Below, piece after piece: positions 1 through 10,031 of a stretch of 64,000 nt of DNA. Source of the stretch: Gracilinema caldarium DSM 7334 (GTDB taxonomy: Bacteria > Spirochaetota > Spirochaetia > Treponematales > Breznakiellaceae); assembly GCF_000219725.1 (NCBI RefSeq), contig NC_015732.1, forward strand, positions 434,001 through 498,000, in the 5' to 3' direction. Positions within the stretch are counted from its first letter, which is position 1. Every line of letters begins with the position of its first letter. The translations under genes were made by a program, and so were the position numbers. The notes beneath the pieces were generated by a model. That model saw only the letters and a program-made list of their open reading frames with translations, was not told where the DNA came from and ran no database searches.

Positions 1-2489
1 AATATGTTCTTAAGTATAAAGGTCCCTGGATCACGGTAAAAATGCTCGATGCCATTAAGGCTACCGGTTACAAATATGCTACTGTCTTCGGGGCAACAAT
101 AGGTGTTGATGATATTGTGGTTCCGAAAGAAAAGGCTGAAATGATCGAGAAGGCCAACAAGGAAGTTGAGTCGATCCAGAAACAGTACCGCCAGGGTCAT
201 ATCACCCAGGAAGAACGGTACAACCGGGTTGTAGAAGTCTGGTCAAAGACTAACGAAGATTTGACCAATATCATGATGAAGACCCTGGAAGCTGACCGGG
301 ATGGATTTAACTCTGTTTATATGATGGCTAACTCCGGTGCCCGCGGTAGCCGCAACCAGATTCGTCAGTTGGCGGGTATGCGCGGTCTTATGGCTAAGCC
401 CTCGGGTGATATTATCGAATTACCAATCCGGTCCAACTTCAAAGAGGGACTTTCGGTTATCGAATTCTTCATTTCTACCAACGGTGCCCGTAAGGGTCTT
501 GCCGATACGGCTCTTAAGACCGCAGACGCAGGTTACCTGACCCGCCGTCTGGTCGATATTGCCCAGGATGTGGTTGTTAATGAGGATGATTGCGGTACCA
601 TCAATGGTCTTGATCAGACCGCAATCAAGGACGGCGAAGATATCCTTGAATCCCTTAAGGACAGGATTATTGGCCGCTATACCCTGGAACGGGTAAAGCA
701 TCCTATTACTGGCGAAATAATCGTCGATGTAAACGAAGAAATCACCGAAGAAATTGCAGATGCAATTGAAGAAGCGGGTGTTGAAAAGGTTCGGGTCCGT
801 ACCGTGCTGACCTGTGAAGCGAAGCATGGGGTATGCCGCAAGTGCTACGGCCGAAACCTGGCAACCAACCGCCCCGTCGATATTGGTGAAGCGGTCGGTA
901 TTATTGCAGCCCAGTCTATCGGTCAGCCCGGTACCCAGCTTACCATGCGTACCTTCCATATCGGTGGTGCGGCAACTAAGGTGAGCGAAGAAAACCGAAT
1001 TGCACTGAAGTACCCCGTATATATCCGTGACATTACCGGCGCCCACGTCGAAATGGCTGACGGGCACTGGCTCTTTACCAGAAAGGGTTTTGTGTTCATC
1101 AATAAAGTGATGAAACAGTACACCCTCGAAGCCGGTGATGAAGTCTTGGTAGAAGACGGAAAACGGGTTATTAAAGGCGAATCTCTTATCCGGAGAAACG
1201 GCAAGGATATACTCTCTACGGAAATTGCCTATGCCATGTTGATCGATGGTCAGCTATGTCTCATTGGTCCTGATCAGAAACTGGAAGTACGGAACGGTAG
1301 TGATTTAGTTGTACGAAAAGGTCAGCTAGTACCTGCGGACCATACAATTGCTACCTTTGACCCCTTCGCAGACCCGATTATTGCTGAAGTCTCCGGTTAT
1401 GTCCGATATGAAGATATTATTCCCGGTACTACCCTGAAAGAAGAGGTTGATGAAGAGACTGGTAATATTGAAAAACGGATATCCGATTTTCAACTGGAAA
1501 CAAAACAGCCCCGTATCTTTATTACTGATGAAGCCGGTAACGAAGTTGGATCCTATTACCTCCCCGGTGGAGCCTATCTTCTCGTGGACGAAGGCGAGCA
1601 TATTACAGCAGGCCGTACCATTGCCAAGACCCTTAAGGAATCAGCCAAGGCAATGGATATTACCGGTGGTCTTCCCCGGGTCAGTGAACTCTTTGAAGCC
1701 CGGAAGCCCAAGTCTCCATCGGTGCTTGCTCAGGTAAGCGGAACCGTTCAATTCAAGGGTATTGTCAAGGGTAAACGTATTATTATCGTCCGGGACGCCT
1801 TCGGCAAGGAATACAAACACCTGGTTCCCATGGCAAAACGGCTCTTGGTGCGGGATGGTGATACGGTAGAAGCGGGTGAACCCCTCTGTGTTGGCGCTCC
1901 TAATCCCCATGATATACTTCACATTCTCGGTGAGAATGCTTTGCAGCGCTATCTGATGGATGAAATCCAGTCAGTGTATCGCCTGCAGGGTGTATCCATC
2001 AATGATAAGCACATCGGTGTTATCATCCGGCAGATGATGCGCAAGGTAGAAATCGTGTCCGTTGGCGATACCAAGTTTATTTATGGACAGATGGTCGATA
2101 AATACCGGTTCCATGAGGAAAATAGGCGGGTTATGGAAGAAGGTGGTCAGCCAGCAGTGGCCCGGCCTGTATTCCAAGGTATTACCCGGGCATCGCTTAA
2201 TATCGATTCCTTTCTGTCTGCCGCATCGTTCCAGGAAACTACCCGGGTGCTTACCAATGCAGCGATTGCCGGTTCTACCGACTACCTCAGGGGCCTCAAG
2301 GAAAACATCATCATCGGTCATCCGATACCTGCAGGTACCGGCATGAAACGGTATCGGGCTGTCAAGCTCTTTGATGAAAATCAGCAGGACTTGGATAAAT
2401 ATATGAATGAAATCCTCGAACAGCGAAAACTGGAAAAGGTCGTAGAACCTATCGAAGAGGATTATGATTCCGATGAGGTTGATGAATAA
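1..2489 (+). CDS. rpoC: RNA polymerase beta' subunit, C-terminal part (5' truncated)
   Basis: This is the C-terminal ~829 residues of the beta' subunit of RNA polymerase. The reading frame is open from base 3 and continues to the left of the window, so the first ATG at 42 is internal. Visible landmarks are the bridge helix ([17 protein letters not shown], about nt 336-386), the trigger-loop region ([12 protein letters not shown]...[12 protein letters not shown], about nt 430-520) and the second zinc site (one Cys near nt 590, then [11 protein letters not shown] at about nt 813-845). The tail is acidic. It is followed by a promoter and the rpsL-rpsG pair, the usual bacterial rpoBC-str order. 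The identification is secure; the only oddity is the truncation by the window edge. Confidence 0.98.
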   Translation, partial: YVLKYKGPWITVKMLDAIKATGYKYATVFGATIGVDDIVVPKEKAEMIEKANKEVESIQKQYRQGHITQEERYNRVVEVWSKTNEDLTNIMMKTLEADRDGFNSVYMMANSGARGSRNQIRQLAGMRGLMAKPSGDIIELPIRSNFKEGLSVIEFFISTNGARKGLADTALKTADAGYLTRRLVDIAQDVVVNEDDCGTINGLDQTAIKDGEDILESLKDRIIGRYTLERVKHPITGEIIVDVNEEITEEIADAIEEAGVEKVRVRTVLTCEAKHGVCRKCYGRNLATNRPVDIGEAVGIIAAQSIGQPGTQLTMRTFHIGGAATKVSEENRIALKYPVYIRDITGAHVEMADGHWLFTRKGFVFINKVMKQYTLEAGDEVLVEDGKRVIKGESLIRRNGKDILSTEIAYAMLIDGQLCLIGPDQKLEVRNGSDLVVRKGQLVPADHTIATFDPFADPIIAEVSGYVRYEDIIPGTTLKEEVDEETGNIEKRISDFQLETKQPRIFITDEAGNEVGSYYLPGGAYLLVDEGEHITAGRTIAKTLKESAKAMDITGGLPRVSELFEARKPKSPSVLAQVSGTVQFKGIVKGKRIIIVRDAFGKEYKHLVPMAKRLLVRDGDTVEAGEPLCVGAPNPHDILHILGENALQRYLMDEIQSVYRLQGVSINDKHIGVIIRQMMRKVEIVSVGDTKFIYGQMVDKYRFHEENRRVMEEGGQPAVARPVFQGITRASLNIDSFLSAASFQETTRVLTNAAIAGSTDYLRGLKENIIIGHPIPAGTGMKRYRAVKLFDENQQDLDKYMNEILEQRKLEKVVEPIEEDYDSDEVDE

Positions 2490-2507
2490 ACCTCGTGATT
2501 CTGTATC

Positions 2508-2536
2508 TTGACCAAGTTGCGGTAGCAGGCTATAGT
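2508..2536 (+). promoter_or_regulatory. Sigma70-type promoter of rpsL-rpsG
   Basis: A -35 box TTGACC (2508-2513) and a -10 box TATAGT (2531-2536), each 5/6 to consensus, are separated by exactly 17 bp. The predicted start near 2543 gives a leader of about 114 nt before rpsL. An inverted repeat CGGTAG/CTACCG brackets the -10 region. Confidence 0.65.
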
Positions 2537-2542
2537 TCTCTA

Positions 2543-2656
2543 CCGCAGTATTGTAAACTAACGGGGCGCGTACCAAACAGTAGCATACTGTAAGTGTCTC
2601 GTAGCACATAGAAACGTCGGGTGCTGACGACGTTATGAAAAGGGAGTTTATTGCTC
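2543..2656 (+). promoter_or_regulatory. Structured 5' leader of rpsL
   Basis: The leader contains a perfect hairpin ACAGTA-GCA-TACTGT (2577-2591) and a second stem AACGTC (2613-2618) with GACGTT (2629-2634) just before the Shine-Dalgarno AGGGAG (2641-2646). Autogenous control by S7 or S12 is known for str operons in other bacteria; whether this leader is such a site is inference. Confidence 0.4.
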
Positions 2657-3031
2657 ATGCCTACGATTAATCAGTTGGTTCGGTTTGGAAGGCAGAAGGT
2701 GTCAGTTAAGACCAAATCTCCTGCTCTTCAGGCTTGTCCTCAGAAACGCGGGGTTTGTACCCGTGTAATGACTGTTACCCCCAAGAAGCCTAATTCGGCT
2801 TTACGTAAGGTAGCCCGTGTGCGTCTTTCCCATGGTACCGAAGTAACCGCTTATATTCCTGGTATTGGTCATAACCTGCAGGAACACTCGGTTGTTCTGG
2901 TTCGTGGTGGACGTGTTAAGGACCTTCCTGGTGTTCGCTATCATATCATTCGTGGTGCCAAGGATACTCTTGGTGTAGCTGACCGTAAGCGTGGCCGTTC
3001 CAAGTACGGCGCTAAGCGGCCGAAGGCTTAA
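2657..3031 (+). CDS. rpsL: 30S ribosomal protein S12
   Basis: S12 sits at the decoding centre of the 30S subunit and contributes to accuracy; it is the classic site of streptomycin resistance. The 124-residue protein begins [12 protein letters not shown], the family start, so the ATG at 2657 is preferred over an in-frame TTG at 2651. The loops [12 protein letters not shown] and [18 protein letters not shown] are present with Lys at the usual streptomycin-determining positions, so the protein looks wild type. rpsG follows after 15 bp. Both share the promoter at 2508. Confidence 0.97.
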   Translation: MPTINQLVRFGRQKVSVKTKSPALQACPQKRGVCTRVMTVTPKKPNSALRKVARVRLSHGTEVTAYIPGIGHNLQEHSVVLVRGGRVKDLPGVRYHIIRGAKDTLGVADRKRGRSKYGAKRPKA

Positions 3032-3046
3032 GTAGGGGTATAAGAA

Positions 3047-3517
3047 ATGGGACGCAAAAAGAAGTCAATCGATCGGGGTGTAACACCCGATCCGAAATAT
3101 AATAGTGTATTGGTGTCCAAGTTTGTTAACCGGATGATGTGGCAGGGAAAGAGGTCAATATCACTTCGGTTAGTGCATGGCGCTTTGGAGATTCTTCAGG
3201 CTAAAACTGAAAAAGAACCTCTTGAGGTCTTTACCAAAGCTCTTGAAAATGTAAAGCCTGTAGTCGAAGTTAAATCCCGGCGTGTGGGTGGTGCTACCTA
3301 TCAGGTCCCTGTAGAAATTCGGGAATCCCGACGGGAAGCCCTGGGTATGCGCTGGATAATTAATGCTGCCCGAGCTCGCTCCGGACATGATATGAGCGAA
3401 CGGCTTGCGGCTGAATTAATGGATGCTTATAATAATACCGGCACCGCTTTCAAGAAGAAAGAAGATACACACAAAATGGCTGAAGCTAATAAGGCTTTTG
3501 CCCATTATCGCTGGTAA
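3047..3517 (+). CDS. rpsG: 30S ribosomal protein S7
   Basis: S7 nucleates assembly of the 30S head by binding the 3' domain of 16S rRNA and contacts the E-site tRNA. The 156-residue length is standard. Recognisable segments are the basic N terminus ([11 protein letters not shown]), the [18 protein letters not shown] beta-hairpin arm and the C-terminal [21 protein letters not shown] Shine-Dalgarno-like AGGGG precedes the ATG. In most bacteria fusA comes next; here no gene follows for 455 bp and then tuf begins, so the str operon is short and fusA must lie elsewhere or be absent from this locus. Confidence 0.97.
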   Translation: MGRKKKSIDRGVTPDPKYNSVLVSKFVNRMMWQGKRSISLRLVHGALEILQAKTEKEPLEVFTKALENVKPVVEVKSRRVGGATYQVPVEIRESRREALGMRWIINAARARSGHDMSERLAAELMDAYNNTGTAFKKKEDTHKMAEANKAFAHYRW

Positions 3518-3972
3518 GAGTAGTCGTTTTTTTTGTATGCGGCGGTTTTTGCCGCAGTTAAGGCTTAATAGCTTTAGGCGTTCTTTGATACATCGGTTAT
3601 AGATAAAGCTGCACCGTGGTAAAACGCCGGGGAGGTGGGATACTTAGAAATTATTCTACGATCATCGACGACTGCGGTGTAGTTGTCTCGATGATCCAAA
3701 CCGATCATCGCAGGACGCCTGTGTTAAGCGTTCTATCGGTTTTGCCGGCGATGGGATAGGTGGAACGAGGCATGTGGAAGACAGATAGAGTTAGCTCTGT
3801 TTTTCCGAATCCGCATACCGGTTTTCTTTTATTCCTCCATCCTCATCTTTTCGCCAAAATATAGTTGTTGTCATAAGTGTGCAGTGTGCCTATCTTGCAT
3901 AGGAGTACATATTTAGGTATACTGCCGAGACTTGTATTTTAATTGAGTGCCCAAAGAATATAGGAGGACACA
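3518..3972 (+). other. 455-bp gene-free spacer with strong RNA-folding potential
   Basis: No credible ORF is seen. A short stem GCGGC/GCCGC (3539-3555) follows rpsG. GGCGTT (3577-3582) can pair with AACGCC (3623-3628). A long hairpin pairs 3660-3673 with 3681-3696. The last eight bases of its 3' arm (CGATGATC, 3689-3696) can instead pair with GATCATCG (3703-3710), so two hairpins exclude each other. It could be a structured RNA or an rpsG 3' region; it matches no RNA class I can name. The right-hand 110 bp hold the tuf promoters. Confidence 0.5.
3868..3923 (+). promoter_or_regulatory. Two overlapping candidate promoters of tuf
   Basis: The first is TTGTCA (3868-3873), 17 bp, TATCTT (3891-3896). 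The second is TTGCAT (3895-3900), 17 bp, TATACT (3918-3923). Both lie within 105 bp of the tuf ATG. The Shine-Dalgarno TAGGAGGA precedes the start closely. Confidence 0.5.
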
Positions 3973-5163
3973 ATGGCAAAGGATAAGTTCAATCGAACGA
4001 AACCTCACATGAACGTCGGAACGATTGGCCACGTCGATCACGGAAAAACCACCCTTTCAGCTGCTATTACCATGTACTGTGGTAAAAAGTATGGCGATAA
4101 GGTCATGAAGTATGATGAAATCGACAATGCGCCAGAAGAGAAGGCTCGCGGTATTACTATCAATACCCGGCACCTGGAATATCAGTCTGAGAAGCGGCAC
4201 TATGCCCACATCGACTGCCCCGGACATGCTGACTATATTAAGAACATGATTACCGGTGCTGCTCAGATGGACGGTGCTATTCTCGTTGTTTCCGCTCCTG
4301 ACTCGGTTATGCCCCAGACTCGTGAGCACATTCTCTTGGCTCGCCAGGTAGGTGTTCCGAATATCATCGTATTCCTGAACAAGGTTGACCTTGTAGATGA
4401 TCCTGAGCTTCTTGAACTGGTCGAGGCTGAAGTTCGTGAAGTTCTCAGTCAGTACGGCTTCCCCGGTGATGAAATTCCTATCATTAAGGGTGCCGCATTT
4501 AAGGCTATGTCTGAACCTGATAACGCTGAAGCTACCAAGTGTATTCAGGAACTCCTTGATGCAATGGATAGTTACTTCCCCGATCCTGTGCGGGATGACG
4601 CAAAGCCCTTCTTAATGCCGATCGAGGACGTCTTTACCATCTCTGGTCGTGGTACAGTAGTAACCGGTAAGGTTGAGCGGGGTATTCTCAAGCTCAACGA
4701 AGAAGTTGAAATCGTAGGTATTAAGCCGACCCGGAAAACTGTTGTGACCGGAATTGAAATGTTCAACAAACTCCTCGATGAAGGTGTGGCTGGTGATAAT
4801 ATTGGTGCTCTGCTTCGTGGTGTTGAAAAGAAGGATGTTGAACGCGGACAAGTTCTTGCAAAGCCTGGTACAATTACTCCTCACAGCAAATTTAAGGGAC
4901 AGATCTATTGTCTTTCTAAGGAAGAAGGTGGTCGTCACAGTCCCTTCTTCTCTGGTTATCGGCCTCAGTTCTATTTCCGGACTACCGATATTACCGGTAC
5001 CGTTAAGCTTCCTGAAGGGAAGGAAATGGTTATGCCCGGTGATAACACCGAAATCTTTGGTGAGTTGATTCATCCTATCGCTATGGAAAAGGGACTCCGC
5101 TTTGCTATTCGCGAAGGTGGTCGTACCGTAGCTTCCGGTCAGGTTATCGATATCATTGAATAA
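3973..5163 (+). CDS. tuf: Elongation factor Tu
   Basis: EF-Tu is the GTPase that delivers aminoacyl-tRNA to the ribosomal A site. The 396-residue protein shows the P-loop GHVDHGKT (19-26), RGITI near 59, DCPGH (81-85) and NKVD (136-139). G5 reads GAAF, where many EF-Tu proteins have GSAL. Domains 2 and 3 follow, with [14 protein letters not shown] and the [22 protein letters not shown] block. The wording closely resembles treponemal EF-Tu and supports a spirochaete origin. A strong ribosome-binding site (AGGAGGA) precedes the ATG. It stands between the str genes and the S10 operon; an intrinsic terminator lies immediately downstream. Confidence 0.98.
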   Translation: MAKDKFNRTKPHMNVGTIGHVDHGKTTLSAAITMYCGKKYGDKVMKYDEIDNAPEEKARGITINTRHLEYQSEKRHYAHIDCPGHADYIKNMITGAAQMDGAILVVSAPDSVMPQTREHILLARQVGVPNIIVFLNKVDLVDDPELLELVEAEVREVLSQYGFPGDEIPIIKGAAFKAMSEPDNAEATKCIQELLDAMDSYFPDPVRDDAKPFLMPIEDVFTISGRGTVVTGKVERGILKLNEEVEIVGIKPTRKTVVTGIEMFNKLLDEGVAGDNIGALLRGVEKKDVERGQVLAKPGTITPHSKFKGQIYCLSKEEGGRHSPFFSGYRPQFYFRTTDITGTVKLPEGKEMVMPGDNTEIFGELIHPIAMEKGLRFAIREGGRTVASGQVIDIIE

Positions 5164-5183
5164 TTAGTTCTAGCTGTATGATC

Positions 5184-5220
5184 GAAGGCGGTCCTTGGTT
5201 CTCTTGGGCCGCCTTCTTTT
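5184..5220 (+). terminator. Terminator or attenuator between tuf and rpsJ
   Basis: An 11-bp stem (5184-5194 with 5206-5216, one G-U pair) with an 11-nt loop is followed by TTTT. The hairpin ends only 9 nt before the rpsJ ATG, so there is no room for a promoter between them and the S10 operon probably depends on read-through. Confidence 0.75.
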
Positions 5221-5229
5221 GGAGGAATA

Positions 5230-5538
5230 ATGACTAAGGAACGAATTCGCGTGCGTTTGCGCGGTTTCGATGTGGAATTGATCGATCAGAGCGCTAAATC
5301 AATTGTTCAGACGGTTCAGAAGGCGGGAGCAAAGGTTTCTGGTCCTATTCCGCTGCCGACCCGGATAAACAAAATTACTGTTCTGAGATCTCCCCATGTT
5401 AATAAGAAATCTCGGGAACAATTTGAAATGAGGACTCACAAGCGCCTCATCGATATTATCAATCCATCTGCAGAAGTGATGGATTCTTTAATGAAGCTCG
5501 AACTTCCCGCTGGCGTGGATGTTGAGATAAAGCAATAG
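5230..5538 (+). CDS. rpsJ: 30S ribosomal protein S10
   Basis: S10 is a head protein of the 30S subunit and also the NusE partner of NusB in rRNA antitermination. The 102-residue sequence begins [19 protein letters not shown] and carries the conserved [22 protein letters not shown] segment and the HKRLIDI motif. The Shine-Dalgarno GGAGG (5221-5225) directly abuts the U-tract of the upstream hairpin. It is first in a chain of ribosomal-protein genes running to rplQ. The NusE role is relevant here because the window also holds two rRNA operons with boxA-like leaders. Confidence 0.97.
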   Translation: MTKERIRVRLRGFDVELIDQSAKSIVQTVQKAGAKVSGPIPLPTRINKITVLRSPHVNKKSREQFEMRTHKRLIDIINPSAEVMDSLMKLELPAGVDVEIKQ

Positions 5539-5598
5539 CAAATCAAGGCAGACGGTTCCGAGACCACGGGATAACGTGCCTGGAAATGGAGAGTTTAG

Positions 5599-6219
5599 AT
5601 GTTGGGTCTAATGGCCAAGAAAGTGGGCATGACACAGGTCTTCGATAATGATGGGAACCTTACTCCGGTAACTGTTCTCAAAGTTGATCCGAACATTGTT
5701 ATCGCCCAAAAGACCGAGGATAAATATGGTTATAAAGCTGTAATCCTCGGAATTGATGACATGAAGAAGAGTAGGGTGAATAAGCCCTACGCAGGTCAGT
5801 TTCCCGAAGGAATTAATCCGAAAAAGAAAATTCGTGAATTTCGGGATTTTGAAAAGGAGTGCGCGGTAGGCGACAGCCTCGGGGCAGAGCTTTTTGAAGG
5901 CTGTCGGTATGTTGATGTAACCGGCATTTCTAAAGGTAAGGGGTTTCAGGGTGTTATAAAGCGCTGGGGTTTCGGAGGCGGTAGGAATACTCATGGTTCA
6001 AAATTCCATCGAGAACCCGGTTCTACAGGACAGTGTACTTCTCCTGGACATTCCTTTAAGAACGTAAAGATGCCTGGCCGGATGGGTAGGGAACGGGTAA
6101 CTGTTCTCAACCTTAAGGTTGTTAAGGTTGACGTTGAAAATCAGCTGATTATGGTTCGCGGCGCTGTTCCTGGTGTAAATAAGGGGACGGTGGTTGTTCG
6201 GGCTGCGGTTAAGAAGTAA
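5599..6219 (+). CDS. rplC: 50S ribosomal protein L3
   Basis: L3 starts 50S assembly by binding near the 3' end of 23S rRNA and reaches the peptidyl-transferase centre with a long loop. The 206-residue protein starts MLGLMAKKVGMTQVF and contains KGKGFQGVIKRWGF, HGSKFHREPGSTG and KMPGRMGRERVTV, all family hallmarks. The ATG at 5599 has a GGAGAG Shine-Dalgarno. A 60-bp gap without an obvious promoter separates it from rpsJ. Its stop codon TAATG overlaps the first possible ATG of rplD. Confidence 0.97.
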   Translation: MLGLMAKKVGMTQVFDNDGNLTPVTVLKVDPNIVIAQKTEDKYGYKAVILGIDDMKKSRVNKPYAGQFPEGINPKKKIREFRDFEKECAVGDSLGAELFEGCRYVDVTGISKGKGFQGVIKRWGFGGGRNTHGSKFHREPGSTGQCTSPGHSFKNVKMPGRMGRERVTVLNLKVVKVDVENQLIMVRGAVPGVNKGTVVVRAAVKK

Positions 6220-6230
6220 TGAGGGAAGCT

Positions 6231-6872
6231 ATGAATCGGACAGTCTATTCCATCGACGGTAAAGAACTTCGAACTATCGAACTGGATGATGCCGTATTTG
6301 GCCTCCCGGTAAATGAAGAAGTAATCTGGTATGCCGTTAATAATGAATTAGCCAACAGGCGTCTCGGAACGGCTTCTACCAAGGATCGCGCTGAGGTGCA
6401 TGGTTCTAATACCAAGCCCTATAAGCAGAAAGGTACTGGTAGGGCTCGCCGGGGTGATAAAAAATCACCGCTGATGGTTGGTGGTGGTATTGTGTTTGGT
6501 CCAAAACCAAGGGATTTTTCCTATGCAATGCCTAAAAAGGCTAAGCGGCTTGCTCTTAAGAGCATCCTTAGTCTGAAAGCTCAGAGTGATATTCTAAAGG
6601 TTGTTGAAGATTTTACTGTAGAAAGCGGTAAAACAAGGGATCTGGTTAAGATCCTTAAAAACTTTAGTGATCAAGAACGAACCGTTGTTATTCTTAAGGA
6701 TAATGACTCTAAGGTTAAACAGGCTGGTCGGAATATCCCGTGGCTCACGTTCCTTTCCTATGATAATCTTACCGCCCATGATTTGTTCTATGGACGGCGG
6801 GTTATTATGATGGAGGGTGCTGCAAAGAACCTGAGCGCGTTTTATGGCGCAGGTGCGGGGGGAGCAGAATGA
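6231..6872 (+). CDS. rplD: 50S ribosomal protein L4
   Basis: L4 lines the nascent-peptide exit tunnel. In enterobacteria it also represses its own operon. The core signature GTGRARRGDKKSPLMVGGG is present near residue 80, with a tunnel-loop-like stretch around it. Two starts are possible: ATG 6219 overlapping the rplC stop (217 aa) and ATG 6231 (213 aa). The latter is preferred because GAGGGA lies just upstream and MNRTVYSIDG aligns better with family N termini. The C terminus is Gly/Ala rich and overlaps rplW by four bases, a sign of translational coupling. Confidence 0.95.
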   Translation: MNRTVYSIDGKELRTIELDDAVFGLPVNEEVIWYAVNNELANRRLGTASTKDRAEVHGSNTKPYKQKGTGRARRGDKKSPLMVGGGIVFGPKPRDFSYAMPKKAKRLALKSILSLKAQSDILKVVEDFTVESGKTRDLVKILKNFSDQERTVVILKDNDSKVKQAGRNIPWLTFLSYDNLTAHDLFYGRRVIMMEGAAKNLSAFYGAGAGGAE

Positions 6873-7153
6873 CCTACGAGCAGATTTTAATAGAACCTGT
6901 TTTATCTGAAAAAACTAATAGAATGCGAGAAGAAGGAAAATATGTTTTTAAAGTAGATCCTTCTGCCACTAAGATTCAGGTAAAAGAAGCGGTTCGAAAG
7001 CTTTTTAATGTACATCCTATTTCCTGCACCATCATGGTTGTAGGTGGAAAGCCAAAGCGGGTTCGGTATAAGGCCGGTTATACATCAAGCTGGAAGAAGG
7101 CTATCGTCCGATTACCGAAGGACGAGAAAATTGCCCTCTTCGAGGGCGTATAA
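6869..7153 (+). CDS. rplW: 50S ribosomal protein L23
   Basis: L23 lies at the exit of the ribosomal tunnel and is the docking site for trigger factor and SRP. The 94-residue protein has the conserved opening ILIEPVLSEKTN and the YVFKVDPSATKIQVKEAV and GKPKRVRYKAG blocks. The ATG at 6869 overlaps the rplD stop (ATGA). Its length is typical for the family. It is in the normal S10-operon position between L4 and L2. Confidence 0.97.
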   Translation: MTYEQILIEPVLSEKTNRMREEGKYVFKVDPSATKIQVKEAVRKLFNVHPISCTIMVVGGKPKRVRYKAGYTSSWKKAIVRLPKDEKIALFEGV

Positions 7154-7177
7154 GCCCGCTCAAAGTTGGGGAAAATT

Positions 7178-8002
7178 ATGGGTATTAGAACATTTAAGCC
7201 GGTAACTGCGGGTATGCGGCATCGGATTAGCCTGGATTACTCGGAGATTACAACAAACAAACCCGAAAAATCCCTGACCAGCGGTCGTGCTGAAAAGGCA
7301 GGCCGCGGTGCAAAGGGACGGATCAGTGTCTGGCATAAGGGTGGCGGGCATAAGCGGCGCTATCGGGAAATTGATTTTAAGCGTGATAAAATTGGTGTTC
7401 CCGGTAAGGTTGCTACTATCGAATATGATCCAAACCGCAGTGCAAATATCGCCCTTGTCAATTATGTAGATGGTGAGAAACGCTATATTATAGCTCCGAA
7501 AGGATTAACCGTTGGTACTCAAGTTATGAGTGGTCCTGACGCTGCTCCTGAAGTTGGAAATGCGTTGCCCCTGGAAAATATTCCACTTGGGTTTACCATT
7601 CACAATATTGAGCTTTCTCTCGGTCGTGGTGGACAGTTGGTCCGTTCGGCTGGTGCTGGCGCTATGGTCGCTGCAAAAGAAGGCGATTATGTAACCGTAC
7701 GGCTGCCTTCTGGTGAAATGCGAATGGTCTTTAAGAAATGCTACGCCACTATCGGTGAAGTAGGAAACGAAGACCATATGAACGTTCAGCTTGGTAAGGC
7801 TGGACGGAAACGCTGGATGGGCGTTCGGCCTACTGTTCGTGGTATGGCGATGAACCCGATTGATCACCCCCATGGTGGTGGTGAAGGTCGTAATAAGGGT
7901 TGTAATCCTGTTACTCCCTGGGGTCAGCCTACTCGTGGTTATAAGACCAGGAATAAGCACAAGCCTTCTTCCCGGTTTATTGTCAGCCGCAGAAAGAAAT
8001 AG
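7178..8002 (+). CDS. rplB: 50S ribosomal protein L2
   Basis: L2 is a primary 23S rRNA-binding protein required for subunit joining and peptidyl-transferase activity. The ATG at 7178 ([14 protein letters not shown], 274 aa) matches the family start; a TTG 12 bp upstream is less likely. Seen in the sequence are [17 protein letters not shown], the [20 protein letters not shown] block and the HPHGGGEGR motif with the functional His. The C terminus is strongly basic (IVSRRKK). It is followed by rpsS after 9 bp. Confidence 0.97.
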   Translation: MGIRTFKPVTAGMRHRISLDYSEITTNKPEKSLTSGRAEKAGRGAKGRISVWHKGGGHKRRYREIDFKRDKIGVPGKVATIEYDPNRSANIALVNYVDGEKRYIIAPKGLTVGTQVMSGPDAAPEVGNALPLENIPLGFTIHNIELSLGRGGQLVRSAGAGAMVAAKEGDYVTVRLPSGEMRMVFKKCYATIGEVGNEDHMNVQLGKAGRKRWMGVRPTVRGMAMNPIDHPHGGGEGRNKGCNPVTPWGQPTRGYKTRNKHKPSSRFIVSRRKK

Positions 8003-8011
8003 GAGCGAAGG

Positions 8012-8293
8012 GTGTCAAGATCAGTAAAGAAGGGGCCCTTCATTGAGAAGAGCCTGTACAAGAAAGTAATTGAAATGGGAAAAAGTGGTGAACGGAAGAT
8101 GATTAAAACATATTCTCGTTGTTCCACCATTATCCCTGAAATGGTTGGTAATACGATTTCCGTATATAACGGAAAAAGCTGGGTTCCGGTTTATGTGACA
8201 GAGAACCTGGTCGGTCACAAGCTTGGTGAATTCGCACCCACCCGAATCTTCCGGGGGCATGCGGGTTCAGACAAGAAGGCCGCTAAGAAGTAG
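8012..8293 (+). CDS. rpsS: 30S ribosomal protein S19
   Basis: S19 forms part of the 30S head, pairs with S13 and contacts the A-site finger. The 93-residue protein starts [15 protein letters not shown] from a GTG at 8012, with AGGAG six bases upstream deciding the start. The motifs [19 protein letters not shown] and [16 protein letters not shown] are diagnostic. It lies between L2 and L22 as in most bacteria. Nothing unusual is seen. Confidence 0.96.
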   Translation: MSRSVKKGPFIEKSLYKKVIEMGKSGERKMIKTYSRCSTIIPEMVGNTISVYNGKSWVPVYVTENLVGHKLGEFAPTRIFRGHAGSDKKAAKK

Positions 8294-8300
8294 GTGGAAT

Positions 8301-8663
8301 ATGGAAGAAAAGAAGGGTTACAAAGCGGTAACCAAGTACCTTATTGCATCTCCGTTTAAGGTTCGCCCTGTGGCCGATCTGGTACGGAGACGGCCTTATC
8401 CAGAAGCCATGTCAATTCTGGAACATATGCCCCATAAGGGTGCTCGGTTAATCCGGAAAACCGTTAAATCTGCTGCATCCAACGCCTTAAATCAAAATAA
8501 GCAGTTGGATGAAGATATGCTGTATGTCAAGGAAATCAGGATTGATGAAGGTCCCCGTCTTAAACGGGTTTGGTTCCGTGCACGGGGCCGGGCAGATATG
8601 CTGCTGAAGCGTATGTGTCACATCACTGTGGTTATTGACGAAATCGCTAAGACGGGGGAATAA
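8301..8663 (+). CDS. rplV: 50S ribosomal protein L22
   Basis: L22 lines the exit tunnel opposite L4; its beta-hairpin is a known site of macrolide resistance. The correct start is ATG 8301 ([14 protein letters not shown], 120 aa), preceded by AGGTGG; the open frame extends further upstream but overlaps rpsS. The C-terminal hairpin reads [23 protein letters not shown] and shows no deletion. It is tightly packed between rpsS and rpsC. Confidence 0.95.
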   Translation: MEEKKGYKAVTKYLIASPFKVRPVADLVRRRPYPEAMSILEHMPHKGARLIRKTVKSAASNALNQNKQLDEDMLYVKEIRIDEGPRLKRVWFRARGRADMLLKRMCHITVVIDEIAKTGE

Positions 8664-8664
8664 C

Positions 8665-9369
8665 GTGGGACAGAAAGTAAATCCAATAGGTTTGCGGGTA
8701 GGTATTAACCGAACTTGGTCGTCCCGCTGGTATGTGGATCCTAAGGAGTATGCTGATACACTCCATGAAGATTTAAAGCTGCGGAAAATCGTCACAAATC
8801 TTCCTGAAACAAAGGGTGCTGATATAGCTGAATTAGAAATTATTCGGCATCCCCAGAGGATTACTATTGTAATTCATACCGCCCGTCCTGGTGTGATTAT
8901 TGGTGTAAAGGGTGCTAACATCGAAAAAATCGGATCTGAACTGCAAAAGATTGTAAATAAAAAAGTTCAGATAAAGATTAAAGAGGTTCGTAACCCTGAT
9001 AACAACGCTCAGCTAATTGCCCAGAATATTGCACGGCAGCTTTTGGCTCGCGGTTCATTCCGGAAAGCCATGAAGCAGGCCGTTACCAACGGTATCAAGA
9101 AGGGTAATGCTCAGGGTGTTAAGGTTCGTCTTTCCGGCCGTCTTGGCGGAGCCGAAATGTCGCGGACTGAAGAGTATAAGGAAGGCCGAGTGCCACTGCA
9201 TACTCTTCGGGCTGATATCGATTATGGTTTCGCTGAAGCTCATACCACCTTTGGTGCCATTGGTGTAAAAGTATGGGTTTACAATGGCGTGAAGTTTGGA
9301 AAAGAGCAGAAAGAGGATGCGGGTGTTCTGGTACGGAAGCGGCGAGAGCGCGCTCCCGCAAGGAGTTAA
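8665..9369 (+). CDS. rpsC: 30S ribosomal protein S3
   Basis: S3 forms the mRNA entry channel with S4 and S5 and takes part in helicase activity. The GTG at 8665 gives [18 protein letters not shown] (234 aa), the invariant family start; it lies one base after the rplV stop, with GGGGGA as ribosome-binding site inside rplV. The KH domain is visible around residues 60-90 ([15 protein letters not shown]). The C-terminal domain has [15 protein letters not shown]. The tail is basic. Confidence 0.96.
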   Translation: MGQKVNPIGLRVGINRTWSSRWYVDPKEYADTLHEDLKLRKIVTNLPETKGADIAELEIIRHPQRITIVIHTARPGVIIGVKGANIEKIGSELQKIVNKKVQIKIKEVRNPDNNAQLIAQNIARQLLARGSFRKAMKQAVTNGIKKGNAQGVKVRLSGRLGGAEMSRTEEYKEGRVPLHTLRADIDYGFAEAHTTFGAIGVKVWVYNGVKFGKEQKEDAGVLVRKRRERAPARS

Positions 9370-9372
9370 GTT

Positions 9373-9798
9373 ATGCTGAGTCCAAAGCGTGTAAAGTACC
9401 GAAAGGTTCAGCGTGGTAATATGCCCGGTAATGCTACCCGTGGCAATACCGTAGCTTTTGGAGAATATGGTCTGGTTGCTCTGGACCGCATGTGGATCAC
9501 CAACCGGCAAATTGAAGCCGCTCGTATTGCCTTAAATCGGCATATTAAACGCGGTGGAAAATTATGGATTCGGATTTTCCCAGATAAGCCCTATACTAAA
9601 AAACCGGCTGAAACCCGTATGGGTAAGGGAAAGGGTGCACCGGAGTATTGGGTAGCAGTCGTGAAGCCCGGTACAGTTTTATTCGAACTTGGTGGTGTCG
9701 ATCGCGCGCTAGCTGAAGAAGCTATGCGTCTTGCGGGTTCTAAACTGCCAATCAAGACAAAGTTCGCCCTGCGGTCGGATTTTGAATTAGGTGCATAA
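9373..9798 (+). CDS. rplP: 50S ribosomal protein L16
   Basis: L16 organises the tRNA-binding side of the 50S subunit near the A site. The 141-residue sequence starts [19 protein letters not shown]. It includes [22 protein letters not shown] and the [15 protein letters not shown] motif typical of bacterial L16. It begins three bases after rpsC ends. No insertion or truncation is seen. Confidence 0.97.
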   Translation: MLSPKRVKYRKVQRGNMPGNATRGNTVAFGEYGLVALDRMWITNRQIEAARIALNRHIKRGGKLWIRIFPDKPYTKKPAETRMGKGKGAPEYWVAVVKPGTVLFELGGVDRALAEEAMRLAGSKLPIKTKFALRSDFELGA

Positions 9799-9822
9799 CC
9801 TAAAGACAGAAAGGATACGAAT

Positions 9823-10020
9823 ATGAAGAATTCGTTTAAAAACCTAACAGTTCCTGAGCTTGTCGCTAAGCGGGAAGAGCTTCAAAAGAAGTATATGGAA
9901 TTCCGCTTTCAAATGGTCGTTGGCCATGTCGATAATCCGCTCCAGAAGCGAACCATGCGTCGGCAGATCGCGCGGCTCAATACTCTGATCCGTCAGCATG
10001 AACTCGCTGGAAAAGCATAA
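9823..10020 (+). CDS. rpmC: 50S ribosomal protein L29
   Basis: L29 is a small helical protein beside L23 at the tunnel exit. The 65 residues ([20 protein letters not shown]...) fit the two-helix hairpin family, with the [25 protein letters not shown] core. An AGAAAGGA ribosome-binding site precedes the ATG. It sits between L16 and S17 as expected. Confidence 0.95.
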   Translation: MKNSFKNLTVPELVAKREELQKKYMEFRFQMVVGHVDNPLQKRTMRRQIARLNTLIRQHELAGKA

Positions 10021-10031
10021 AGGAGCGAACT

